DNA of 60,000 nt from Antedon mediterranea (lineage: Eukaryota; Echinodermata; Crinoidea; Comatulida; Antedonidae): assembly GCF_964355755.1 (NCBI RefSeq), contig NC_092676.1, forward strand, positions 20,258,288-20,318,287, written 5' to 3'. The notes under the pieces are model-generated. The model made no database searches and was not told where the DNA came from. It saw only the letters and a program-made list of their open reading frames with translations. How positions within the stretch are numbered: position 1 is the first letter of the stretch; each line of letters starts with the position of its first letter. Positions 8,651 through 20,745 of this stretch are shown one piece after another. Both the position numbers and the translations under genes were made by a program.

Positions 8651-11600
8651 TAATCTTATTTTATGCGTTTATATTATAGAATCATGATATTTCATAAAGG
8701 TAACACCGTGACTATTTCAGGGCAAAGTACGATCATACATCAGCATTACATCTTGACATACAAAAACCTTGCCACTAAATGTTTTGCATAATTATCGTAT
8801 ATATTTACTTCTCTTAAAATCGCATGCGACGAAGATATTGAGCGGTTAATTCCCCTTTTAGATCTGTGTATCGAGACCATGATAAAGTAAGCTTGGCTGC
8901 TTATGTTATCATAACAATTATGCACTAATAAATATAAGAACGCAGCAATAAGCAGGTGGCGTTGCTGAAATTGCTGCGACCTATTGTCATAACGCTTTAA
9001 AAAGGCATCAGGAGTGCCTTTAATCTCATCAGTGCGTGCGTCAAAGAAATAATAATCAAAATAATTTAACAGCCTAACGAGCACGAGTAAAACAGTTGCT
9101 GAACATCCATGAATAATAACATGTTTCGTAACTGTTATTTTCTTCCGGTTTCCAATTCATTGGATGATTTGACTGTAACTTACGGTGGCGACATGTCCGT
9201 TTATAAATAGATGGACTATTTCATCGCTCATTACATGTCATGCATCATTTAAGCGCGTTCGTAACCATGGTGATGCAATTAAGGGAATCGATTAGTATTT
9301 TGTTAATGGAATTAAAATATATTTTTAAAGTCAAATTTGTTATCTGGGGAAACAACAATTGTTTGTTTCACGCGATGTGCCCTAGTATTTCTTATGTTAG
9401 TTTTTCAGAATGCGGTTGAATTTAATATGTGATAAACCTAAGCCTTTGATTCAGTAAATGTAGCACTAATCAACACATCTATAAACCCAAACCTAATACA
9501 TATTCAAAGGGCAAGAAAAGTTGTGATGTCGTTCACACCTAAATAAATTTACAAGTTTATAACAAAAATGGTGGTGCCATATATTCAGATTTGAATTGAC
9601 CCTTGGTTTTGGTGAGCCCCATTTCTCGCGTCCGTGTGAACTAATCTTTAGCAGTTGCGAAGGAGCACATAATTTGCTATTAACCTTGATCGCTGCAACA
9701 AGATGATGACGAGCAAAATCACCTTTAAAGTTAATCAACCTATTCACCTGCATTAATCAGGAAAAACTAATTATCTTTTCTGCAATTTTGATAAATGTGT
9801 TTATTACCGACATTAAACCGTGATTGTTCTCGAATGTGGGTTATTATATGTAGTTCTCTCTTATTAACTTCCACTGCGAGATATTAACCAAATATCTACA
9901 CACATCAATTCTTGCGTCTAATTTAGCATTAATTACAACGCTGCCACACATCTTTCAGTTTTAATTTTATATCACAAACATTTCTTTCATTGTACAGTAT
10001 TCCCGTATATAAACAAGCTTGGTTTAGAGCAGCATTGTGAAATATGTTCTTTAATTCTAGTTTCTAAATGCTTTTGTATGAATTTATCTGAATGAATGTC
10101 AGTTTTAATAGAATGTATAACAGGGTATTCTCGGAAACGTTAAGAATAAAGACCCATTATTCTAATTAATAATAATGAATAATAAATCACAAATTGTAGT
10201 TTTCGAGAGACATGCATAGCTAGATTTACGATAGGTTTGTGGAAACGCTGTGAGTGTAAAACGCGCGGTTATTACGGTTCAAAGTAACAAAATACACGTC
10301 ACATGCGCAGTTTGGTGAATATCGCTCACGCAATTTGAAACGGTTTTTCAAGCGATCAATTACGCGGAACGCGTACACCCTCATTGACACAACGGTTGCG
10401 CGATAGGTTGCACCTCGTGTTCACCTCATATATCGGTGTGAACCAACCCAGGCACATACGCGTCGATTGATATGAAACATTACTTAAATAATTGTGACGG
10501 ATTTCACATATAATTGTTTTATTTTTAATAATTGGATTAAGTCATCGTACTGTCAAAGAACTTTAAATGAAATCGCAAACAATAATTCGTGAACTATTAG
10601 TATCATTATCATTCGGCATGTCGAAATATGACCAGACTAGCGTAATACAGTAGCGAAGTAAATGTACTATTTGTCGAAATACCTTGCTACAGTTATACCA
10701 TACGATTGGAATGTCAACCTTTTAAACTATAAACTAAAATATTTGATTGCGAAAATAGATTTATCCCCTAAATCCGTCTCATTCGTTGGAATGAACAGTT
10801 GCAATACTTGCGCTATGCCACATTCCGTCGTCAATTAGACAAATTTCAATTACCAAGTGTGCACATATATTATTTAATAGGAAAACACCTTTATACACTT
10901 TAATTTTAACGTGAAACGGATGCAACCTATTTGTACTGTAAACTGAAACGTCTTCAGAAGCGAACATCACTGTTTTATTTAATCGTATTGATCCCAAAAT
11001 GGAAAACGTACACATTGGCGCACTTCCAATGCGTTCATTAATCGATGCTATATATGGCAAAGGTGGATGTTGGCAATTCATTCATTCAATCTTGTAGTAG
11101 TAAAACGGTCTTGTTTACTTCCGTGTGCCATGTCGTAATGAAAGATGGTTCCCTAAACATATAATTAACGTCTATAAATTCAATATTAGAGTACTGAATA
11201 ACGAAAGTCAATTAACACATTTCTAATTCATTAATTCGCTAATGTTTCGCAACGGAATTACACGCTTCTAACCTATTATATTTGATAGGAACGTGTTTTT
11301 TTTTTGCCGTATGACTATCAATAATGAAAGGCAGGAGCTGAGGAACACAGTATTTGTCAAATTAGTGGTAAATCATGAATAGGCATTGTAGAAATGAAAA
11401 GCGTCACCGTAGATAAACAGTTCTTAATTTAACATAAATTATTATCAAATTATACACAATTTATACTTAATACTCAACAGCGATGATTTTTCTGCAGATA
11501 CTCGATTTTGTCGTATTTTTTTTTTTTTTTACAGTAAAACATCTTTAAAGTGGACAATATTATTTATCCTAATAATGTCGCCAATTTCCGATTTTACACT

Positions 11601-12600
11601 ATGGAGGTACATACCTCTATGATACAATCAACGTTTAGTCACATGACATACTGCAGAAGAATGATCAACGATGAATATGGATTATTGGTATATTAATACA
11701 AAAATATGGGGTGGGCTGAACGATTTTCAAAACCAATAAAAAAAATAATAATAATAATAATAATAAATAATAATATATTTATACAGGATAAAACAATCAG
11801 ATAACAGTGTATCTGTTTTACATTGTGGTCCTGTCTTAATCAAAATATACAAAAGAGAAACTTAATTAAATATAATACATGTCAGTTTTTATGAAAAGAA
11901 ATGAGATTTGTATCTAGCCTTAAAGGACGTAATTGTTGGTGCCGATTTAATATTAATTGGCACCAAAGGACGAATTCATTTTACTAAGAGTGTATTTAGG
12001 TATTGTTACATTCAAATTTTCTACTCCACGTGTTAAGTGGGTGTGAATATCGCGAATCAAAAAATATATATAATAATAAATAAAAAAACTTCAATAACGG
12101 ATAAAAAATGAATGAACGAATACAATTTACATGTCTTTTTCTTACGCATCAATACGATACTATACGACAGGTAAGTGATAATAATGCCATTCGTATTACG
12201 AATTGAATGAGATAATAAACCTCGATATCATCACACTGTATTTCGATGGCTTACATTATTCGTTGAATCCTCATTTCAAAAGAGTTACCGAATATTGTTG
12301 GAGATTAGCTACACCACGCTAACCGACGAAACATTATATCTGCCGGATTACTTCAAAATCTCACTTAAAAACATTCTTTTCAGCTTGGTGACAATTTGCA
12401 TATTAAAAACCGACCAAGAATGCCGCAGTTAATAATGCATGATTATCTCGACTGAGATACAAAAATAGATAATAAATAGATAAATACAAAAAAAGGGGGA
12501 AATTAAACAAGTTAAACTAAAGAACAAGAAATGAAAAGGTTTTGGAAAAAATTACTCTCTCATTAAAAATCTATTAACCTTTAAAGATTGTATATTTATA
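8651..12600. other. AT-rich noncoding region
   Basis: About 4 kb with no convincing exon. Minus-strand frames at 8746-9084 (112 codons), 9493-9753 and 10779-11081 (100 codons) have no signal peptide, motif or clear splice context, and fit chance for this base composition. Simple repeats: poly(T) at about 11518-11531 and (AAT)n at about 11743-11776. If the upstream exon at 12.8 kb is real, this is the 5' UTR intron of the precursor gene. Confidence 0.45.
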
Positions 12601-12610
12601 AGCGTGGTTT

Positions 12611-12667
12611 GAAAAAAAAAAGAAAAAAAATATTTAGCGACAAAATAGCCAATTATATACAGTACCT
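12611..12667. repeat. Inverted partner of the 8441-8500 repeat
   Basis: Reverse complement of 8441-8500: an A-rich tract, then ATATTTAGCGACAAAATAGCC and AATTATATACAGTACC. Confidence 0.6.
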
Positions 12668-12800
12668 ATATTGGGTGCTTTATAATGATATTTATAATAA
12701 TTAGTGTACACTTACCTATATAGATTCTTATATTATATGAATATGAATATACATGATATGCATAATTAATTATTGATAGAACATTAATATTAATACTTAC

Positions 12801-12986
12801 AAATTGATTAATTGCAGTGTAAATTATTATTTCCCGACTTGTCGCTCTATTCCAATAGTAATATTTGTTTCTCAAAACTTCGACACAAAAAGACTTTTAA
12901 ATCAAGAAAAGAAATTGTTTCATCCTATTCATAAAATATCTGCTTTGGAACAAATAGCAAATAACTTCATATATATATATATATGT
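12801..12986 (-). promoter_or_regulatory. Possible promoter and 5' noncoding exon of the precursor gene
   Basis: On the minus strand, an ATTGG (inverted CCAAT) at about 13014-13018 and a GC-richer patch are followed by a TATATATA run at 12969-12984. About 170 bases further is a strong donor, GTAAGTATT, with the intron starting at 12800. The next acceptor on this strand with a good tract just before an ATG is at 8233-8234 (CTGTACAG), 11 bases upstream of the signal-peptide ATG. Together these could form an untranslated exon about 140 nt long and a 4.6-kb intron. The TATA run could equally be a plain AT microsatellite. Confidence 0.28.
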
Positions 12987-13267
12987 GCTGCCACCCCGCA
13001 GTATACACGCAGCCAATGGGTGTCGAGTTGAACCGGTTCCGGATCTTAGGGGCGTTACATCCATTTCAGTGATCTGAAGAATTTCTACTTATTATTAGTT
13101 AGTACGTTTACGCAGATAAAACAACAGTGATATCGATTATATATATTAATATAAATAATAGCATGTACAGCTATCGCTATTGCACGTAACTATTTGATAC
13201 ACACAAGTTGTATATGACTCTGTGGAGTTAACAGTGCCGAATATTATAATCACAGTGTGTTGATAAC

Positions 13268-13410
13268 AAAGTTTGCGGTACACGACGTTTCGATCAATAT
13301 ACTTTGATCGTCCTCAGGAGTGAGAACGATCAAAGTATATATGGATCGAAAAGTCTAGAAACTCAGCAGTTCTTTTCAGATATACGTGGTATAGGCCTAC
13401 CGCAAACTTT
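13268..13410. mobile_element. Foldback MITE (family F), 143 bp
   Basis: Exact 13-bp ends AAAGTTTGCGGTA (13268-13280) and TACCGCAAACTTT (13398-13410). An internal hairpin pairs ATATACTTTGATCGT with ACGATCAAAGTATAT around a CCTCAGGAGTGAGA loop. A decayed relative is at 57655-57733 and a longer relative with similar outer ends is at 49053-49264. Confidence 0.75.
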
Positions 13411-13546
13411 ATATCAACATTACATATGATTTTTCCATGCAAACTTTTAAACAATATAATTACAGTGTGATTATGAATTAGGATGACAATGGAATTGCGG
13501 TAAAATATTCAAATAATAATTGTATTACAGTAGTTTCGCCTCCTTT

Positions 13547-13875
13547 GGGACACTCCTGTAGGGGGACACTCCTGTAGGGGGACACTCCTGTAGGGGGACA
13601 CTCCTGTAGGGGGACACTTCTGTAGGGGGACACTTCTGTAGGGGGACACTCCTGTAGGGGGACACTCCTGTAGGGGGACACTCCTGTAGGGGGACACTCC
13701 TGTAGGGGGACACTCCTGTAGGGGGACACTCCTGTAGGGGGACACTCCTGTAGGGGGACACTCCTGTAGGGGGACACTCCTGTAGGGGGACACTCCTGTA
13801 GGGGGACACTCCTGTAGGGGGACACTCCTGTAGGGGGACACTCCTGTAGGGGGACACTCCTGTAGGGGGACACTT
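13547..13875. repeat. 16-bp minisatellite, about 20 copies
   Basis: Unit GGGGGACACTCCTGTA, nearly invariant. Two adjacent units at 13611-13644 share a C-to-T change (CACTTCTGTA), showing local copying. Three overlapping minus-strand frames of 118-132 codons run through it because the unit contains no stop. They are repetitive (PPTGVSPYRSVPLQEC) and start and end inside or just beside the array, so they are not called as genes. Confidence 0.95.
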
Positions 13876-13879
13876 TCCC

Positions 13880-14690
13880 ATGAAACGAACGACAGGAAAT
13901 ATGGCACGCTAACCCGTCAATATGAAATATGCCTATATACTAAATGTGACTTATTTTACATGTTTGCAATTATTATTGTAAATTATTACCTATACAACAG
14001 TTCAGTCTTTACTGAAATCATCAGTTTTGTTTTGTCATTATAATACCACTAATATGATTGATTTGTACCACGCAGGAATTTCGTGTGAACACTTTTTATT
14101 GAGGATCGTACAAAAATCCGTGGGTCTTTTTTTGAAATAGCATCCGAATTGATTGCATGGTTAAGTTTTTAGTATGTCCTTAGACATAAACCAACGGACA
14201 TCTTACTGACCACAATAACTAGACGTTTGACAGAATATGACATCAAAATCGTCATCATATTTGTTTGACACTGTCTGGTCACAAGTGGGCCTAACCGTTA
14301 TAATTCAATTCATCACAATTGACCATTGTTATATTAGTGTAGACATGGCCGAAAATGAATTTATTTAAAATTGATTTAATAAGTTTATTTTAAACAGTTT
14401 TTAGGATTGTAACTTTTATTTAATAGCGTTTTCTCCACATTTAGACACAAAAAAAAACACCCTCGGCTATAGAAAATTAAGCAAAGCACTCTTCTTTTGT
14501 GAAGAATTGTATTAATTTGGAACCTGATTTATATGGTATTTTTCAATAAGTTGTTACGTTGTATTTATTGTTGACCGGTACGGATGACCAAAAGTAAACA
14601 TTGGAGATTGGAGATTTAAATCGTTTAAAAAATGAGCAGTGATTGTGAATGTTGTCTGACTACTAAACTCATGGCCGGGTATAAAGCATC
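13880..14690. other. AT-rich noncoding stretch
   Basis: Nothing recognised. Confidence 0.5.
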
Positions 14691-15073
14691 AACTGTAGAA
14701 ACGAGACGCTTGTTACAACCGTTAATGTAGAAAACGCCAGCTTATGTCGAAACAACCGTTGATGTAGAACAACCAACCGCTTATGTAGTAAAACCTCCAG
14801 CTTATGTAGAAACACCAACAGCTTATGTAGTAAATAAAAATCAACACCAGCTAATGTAGAAACAGTCAACAGCTTATGTAGTAACGAAAATTTCCTCCCA
14901 GCTTATGTAGTTACTATCGCCAGCTAATGTAGAAAATGTTATATATTTTACAAAAATGTCTCATTCATGTGCAAATGCATCGATCTTTACTTAGCTATCA
15001 GTCTTTCCACCTCTTGGTTGTTTCGACATTAGCTGGCGTTTTCTACATTAGCGGTTGTAACAACGCTTCGCAT
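14691..15073. repeat. Array of an AGCTTATGTAGAAA motif with an inverted partner
   Basis: Ten copies of a motif of about 14 bp, AGCT(T/A)ATGTAG(A/T)AA, occur between 14721 and 14936 at spacings of about 18-29 bp separated by short variable sequence. Two inverted copies follow at 15021-15052. The outer segment 14703-14757 (CTTGTTACAACC, GTAGAAAACGCCAGC) matches the reverse complement of 15021-15073 over about 50 bp, so the block can fold into a large hairpin. I do not recognise it as a known element. Confidence 0.7.
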
Positions 15074-15580
15074 CAGGCATTCTTAAAAGACTTGCTTCAA
15101 GTCTGTAGTTATTGTATTTTTTTTGTAGTCCATCAGTCGGCGTTTGGTTTTTTTTTTGGGTGAGATCAAGATTATACGTATGAAACGTCATATGTGCCAA
15201 AATATTTTACTAAAATTAATTTGAAAATACGTCTAGATCCTAGACTACAGGCCACCGCCTTTGCGCTCTGATAAAAAGTTAACTGAGTAAACTCATGTTT
15301 TAATGTGATTGATGTTCCACTATTTGTTGATGATAAATGTCTTCATCTCGGCTTAGCGGTTGCTGAAAGTTGCATTTAGCATGAATATCTAGATTATTGT
15401 TCTTAATTTGTTTGAATTTACATTGATCACATCACAGTAGCTAATTATTCATTCCAAAGTAAGAAAACATACACATTCCAATAAGTACATATAGCAATAA
15501 CGAGCTTTTTAGAATATTCGTCTAAGTTTGAAGTTACAACAAGTGGATCATACGTGATACTGTATCTCAGCCTGCTGTGG

Positions 15581-15711
15581 ATTAACCCGGTTTCCCACTA
15601 GAACGCAACGCAAGGACGTAAGCCAAGCGAATTGACCATTCACAAGCGACATCGCTTTTGATATGGCCAATTCGCTTGCGTTGCGTCTAGTGGGAACCAC
15701 CAAACTTTAAG
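15581..15711. mobile_element. Family A MITE, short form
   Basis: Ends ATTAACCCGGTTTCCCACTAG and CTAGTGGGAACC...TTTAA; the interior is strongly self-complementary (CGCAAGGACGTAAGCCAAGCG against GCCAATTCGCTTGCG). About 130 bp, noncoding. TTAA is present at both outer edges. Confidence 0.8.
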
Positions 15712-15714
15712 GAG

Positions 15715-17320
15715 AATGATAATGCATAGGATGATGGCTATGATAATATATAACAGGACACAAACGTTGACGACGTGCGTTATCAAATGTTGTTAATAAG
15801 TTTCTCTCTTGTTCCACGTGACGGATCTTTTTTTTTGACAAAATGTAAGTCTGGCGGATGATAATAAACGTTACACAATGAATAAGTCACTCTTGTTTAA
15901 GTCTCCTTGCGTCATTGCGGTGGTGTATTATATCCAGCTACGAAAACTGAGAACATAAATGGTACCCAACCTATGTCAAAATGTCAATACTAATATACAA
16001 TAATTCACGGCAACCATTTTTAATGTAATGCGAATTTAATCCCATCCACCCACAGCAACCTTTGAATATATGAAATGATAACATCAATAATTGTATGATT
16101 CATTTTTTTTCCAGTAAAGCCATTTATTTTGTGGGGCCTTTTACAATCACAGCATCTCGCGTGCTTGTAACGTTTATTTCTGCTGTGCCACAGAATAAGA
16201 CCAAACAACGCTATAACGTTAAATGACATCGCGGTACATAAATAAAAACCGTTGGTTAATAAGTATTGCGCGTGCGCGCTCAGTAATACGTCACACCTGA
16301 TATACTATGTTTCATATGTCTATTGACAAACTGAAAAACAATATAATTGTTAGATGTAATGGGTTTCGGATAAATCATGCTGTATAAAAAGGAATTATCA
16401 CGGGGAATGGGTTAATTGTTAACTTCCAACTAACCATAACCTACGTGATTATCTCCTATGAAACCTAACGCGTAATAAGATGACGTCACATGTATGGTTG
16501 CTATTATTGCGTACGCGTTCACATGTGTATTTCACTCAGTAACGAGGTATGGTCTTTGTGTTTCGTTCACACTTACCTAATAGTGTCAATGACTTTCACA
16601 ATATACATGTCAATCATTTATTCTAATATTTATCTCCATATTGATTGTGTTTATAACTTCACAATGGGTGCTGCGTGGTGGTTTAAGTGGTAAACTAGAT
16701 TCGCGTTCACACGCGCACTCTCACGGATTATTTCCAGGTTGTTTTATACTGACAGCAGCACGATCAATCAAACTTCATATGAAGGGGTTTACAAATTAGG
16801 AATGACAAACACCATTATCATCGTTTTAGACCGCCAACCTGAACATGAATGACAAACATGAATTTCTAGGAACAATTATCTTCCATCTAACCTACAGTAC
16901 GTCACATGACTAATAGATACATAATGAAAGTGTTATGTATATACCATCATTACCTAATAGTGTAGCCACACGATTTAAAAAGTAGCGATAGTATTCGTCA
17001 TCAGCGAAAATGTATATAGCTATTTGACAATATAAACAAACTGTGAGAGTGAGTGCCTGTGAAAGACTGTCATTCACCCCCTGACCCGAAGATCGTTATT
17101 TTACTGCTGTGGTCAGGTTTTCCTATTCAAATATTTATTTACGGTTATTCATGAACTTAAATGGATAAACGATTGAATGTTGTATTATACAAGTGATTGA
17201 TCAATTATAACAGCAACATGATCAATGTATTACCCGGATAAATAACCAGGATGGAAGATTTAATTGGTCATTATGGAATATCACGTGATTTTTTTTTAAT
17301 TATGCAGTAAACATCCACAT
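15715..17320. other. AT-rich noncoding stretch
   Basis: No gene recognised. A GCGCGTGCGCGC palindromic word at about 16267-16278 and several CGCGTTCACA words stand out from the AT-rich background, without a coding frame. Confidence 0.45.
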
Positions 17321-17322
17321 CA

Positions 17323-17430
17323 TTAAAGATATATTGTCCCCCTGAAAAAATACTTTTTACAAATGTTGTTGTTGAATATGCCATTTTAATTCCACATAAT
17401 AGTTATTCACTTTGACCAAAAATTGAATCT
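17323..17430. mobile_element. Family C MITE, left part only
   Basis: Starts TTAAAGATATATTGTCCCCC, then AATATGCCATTTTAATTCC and TAATAGTTATTCACTTTGACC as in the copies at 45161 and 45442. The right half is absent. Confidence 0.6.
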
Positions 17431-20340
17431 AAATGAACTGAATATAAATATTGATTATAAGATGAACCCTACGGCACTCATAACAATATTGTATTTTTGT
17501 ATTATATTAAGGTTAATCATGTATCAAGTGTACTATGCCACATTTGTGTTTCCTCGCATGAACTTTCATTATTTTAGAAGTACAATGTTTTGTATTTATT
17601 TTATCTCAGCATGACTCTTTATAATTCTGTGGTATCATCAGAAGAAATTCGTGATAAATGAACGACGGGGTTGGTTTCAAGTTAAATTAAAGATGGAAAT
17701 GGAGGATGAAATAAATTCGTTACTTCTCCATTTCAAGCGGTTGAAAAGTAAATGTTTTCCGGTGGTATAGATCCAAATTGGACAGAGCTCACTGGTCGAT
17801 AAGACCAATTATCGATGCGAATCCAACTGGTTGGGAGAGAAACAAGCCCCTCTCAACAACACAGTTAGACCTGTTCTAAGTATTGTATCTTAATTTGTTC
17901 TGTATCTAGCAAAGTGTGGTTATAAAGTTTCACATGTTCGTCACATATTACAAATGTATCAGGAACTATTTCTAAATGTTGGTTAAAGTTATGAGAAACA
18001 ACGTCACCAGTTGCTCAATGAATGAGTGATAAAAATGTTATAAACCATTGTCAATCAGCAATTATACAACTTTGTGATAGGCGTTGTTGAGATATCATAA
18101 TGTACATTATGTGTCGATCTTAATTGTTCTGTTTTAGAAGTTCAGTGAAATCAATTTAGAACCATTAGAATACAACATGTTAGTTTGGTTCGTATTGACG
18201 TTTCTTGACGTCTCTGACGGATGTTGTGATTTATAAAAGAATGTTAAGACATTCGCTGTCAGTCAAAATTATAGGAAGCAGTTTTTACTAATTATTTTCA
18301 AAAGAACGTGGTAATGTTTCGGAAGAAACCGGAGACAATTCCATGATCGATAATGATAAAAGAAGAACAGTTAATTGTTACGATATGGTGCTATTTTGGT
18401 ACCTCTTTACAGTAGACTGTGTATAGGCCTACGAGTATAACTCATCTATCCATCTCACCTGTGTTTGAATTGAATCTCAATTTTTTTACTTGGCTGTATC
18501 TACTTATCGCTTCCAATTGACCCATAATGGCGATGAAAATTGTCAATAACAATTTAGTAATATTAGACTGTAATACTCATAAATTTGTACAAAATTAATG
18601 ATAATTTCTTTGAATAATGGATAGCTACTATTACTAAGTATAATTTCATTTTTAAAATAGAGGAGATTAAACCGTCCGTTTTTCTTATCGTTCCTAGAAT
18701 AAGATAAGCCGAATAATTGTCATAAATGACACATTATCGGTACCTTTACTATTAGTAATTTATCACATATTTTAACCAAATGGCATTGATGTAAACGTAA
18801 ATATTAATGGGTTTCTTTTTAAATGTTTAAATGTTTTAATACCCATGTAAAATGATCGTTATATTAATGAGGAATAATCGTGTACACATACATATTAATT
18901 TCGCATTCATGTTACCGGAGCCTTCCATCATTCCTTCTTTTTTCACTTATTGTCTTCTTCAATTTATCTCACTATAAATAATCCTTGGAGTCAGCATGTT
19001 TGTTGTCATCATTGTCTTCTTCTCTGTTCTTCGCTGTCAATTGTAGTCGACATGTTTGTCATCATTTATTGTCCTCTCTGTTTCTCGCCTTCATCTCCAT
19101 GCTTGTCAATATATTCTTCTACGTCTATATGTTGTCTGTTCATAACCGTTTTCAAAGTCTTATCGTCATTTTCGCCTTGATCTCCCGTTTACGAAATCGC
19201 CATCATCTCCACAACCGGTATATTTAGTCGCCGTATCTAGAATTCGACACATTAATTCACGTTAAACACAGATGAATATTATAGATGTGCCTTATTTTAT
19301 TCACAACATCATACACGTTTCATAATCTATATTATATTACAATAGTGATATTCTGCGCCCCAGATTAACTTATCATGTCCAATACATTTACTATTTATTG
19401 CTGTCCTCATCATAACTTTACTTCGGTACTTAATACACGTTCATTTGTCATTTTGTTTTCTAAATTATCTCTCTTTTCCCACTCTATTTTTCAAACTTTG
19501 GTGAATCTATCTATCAATTTCTAACAATGTCTTTTGTTCACGTTTTATCAACTTTTTCATTTTTCTAATAAAAATTATTAGTCCATCAAGATATGCATTG
19601 ACATAGTTCAGCAGATTTTGCAGACTAAAACTCTACTAATAAATTGAGCGATTATTATTTCTATTATTAATTACTTCATTGCTATTATACTGTATTATTC
19701 GAATATTATTACTGAATATTATCAATAGCCATATTATTAATGATAGTATTGTTGTTATAATAACATATAGTAATAATAATAAACAAAATTTCATATTAAA
19801 GTACGATGGATGTAGTAAATTTGTGATTTGGGAGTGTCCCTGAATATCGGTTGGCTGTTAGTGTTTATTTGGAAGTGTCCACTTGATAGAGGTGTCTAAA
19901 AGGGAGTGATTTTTAGTGTATTTTTCTTATTGACTCGATAAAACAAAACATTTTTGCGATACTATATTTATTTCGTCCGACTTACGTCATCGCTTTTATA
20001 TTATCAGTGTTCGATTATTTTGGTTTTAATAGTTTTATCAGTAGGCATATACTATAATGATAATATTATGAATGTATTATTAATAATAAAAATAAAGACA
20101 AGTTCACTAGAAAAGTGCAGAGCGATATTGGTGTTGAAAATAAAGCAAAAGATATCATTAATATCGATATTTTTATTTTTAAAAAAAGTTTCCAATATTT
20201 TGTCCATTACCATTACAATCCGACATTCGATTTTTCTATGTTACCTAATCTTGTCATTATGTAATTTATTGTTTCTTAATAATTAAAAAAAAACATTAGC
20301 TTTAGTCATTCATGAAAAATCTATTTAGATTTTTTTTGAT
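17431..20340. other. AT-rich noncoding region
   Basis: No exon or element recognised. Positions 18930-19210 are pyrimidine-rich on the plus strand, with repeated TTGTCTTCTTC and GTCATCATT words; the open frames there follow from that composition. Confidence 0.45.
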
Positions 20341-20344
20341 AATT

Positions 20345-20745
20345 AAAAATATATGGTCCACCCGCAAAATATGTTTAAATTTTGTTTGGTGAATATGCCA
20401 TTGGCATAAAAATTTGAACAAAACAAATGTATTTACATGAAAAAACTGTAAAAAGCAAAAAGGATCAAATTGGCTGCCAGCCAATAGAATTTTTATTGAA
20501 TTTAACCATTTATTATGTTATTTTATAAGTGAAAACATTTTTGTTTTGTTCTACAGCTCACTATGTTGGTCGGTCGGTCGGTAAACACTAACTCAAATTT
20601 GAAGCACGCCACTGCAGCTATGTATATGGCCTTGTTTTTCCTACGGAAGTGATGAACTTTATTAAAACTACAAAGTAACATATATTCAATGTCTGATTTA
20701 ATTAATCTTTATATTTCATGTTTTAGGGGGACAATACATCTTTAA
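20345..20745. mobile_element. Family C MITE interrupted by another repeat
   Basis: The right end GGGGGACAATACATCTTTAA (20726-20745) and the internal words AACTACAAAGTAACATAT, TCTGATTTAATTAATCTT and AACCATTTATTATGTTATTTTATAAGTGAAAAC match 45442-45729. Between the GAAAACATTTTT and GGAAGTGATGAACTT blocks, adjacent in the uninterrupted copy, lies an 86-bp foreign piece (20551-20636). The left end is diverged and its limit approximate. Confidence 0.65.
20551..20636. repeat. GGTC-containing repeat (family G), inserted in a MITE
   Basis: CTACAGCTCACTATGTTGG, (TCGG)n, TAAACACTAACTCAAATTTG, then CACTGCAGC and ATGTATATGGCCTTGTTT. The same order is found at 52710-52797. It interrupts the family C element, so it is the younger insertion. 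Confidence 0.7.

Noticed and set aside
8746-9084. 112-codon minus-strand frame upstream of the precursor gene
   Set aside because: Y/F/I-rich composition, no recognisable domain, and it lies inside the proposed 5' intron.
10779-11081. 100-codon minus-strand frame
   Set aside because: No signal peptide, motif, splice context or poly(A) arrangement; frames of this length are expected a few times by chance in 60 kb.
13478-13907. Three overlapping minus-strand frames of 118-132 codons
   Set aside because: Translation of the 16-bp minisatellite in three frames, all open because the unit lacks stops.
18950-19227. Two overlapping frames of 76 and 80 codons
   Set aside because: The Ser/Cys/Leu-rich products reflect a pyrimidine-rich strand; both frames are open together.
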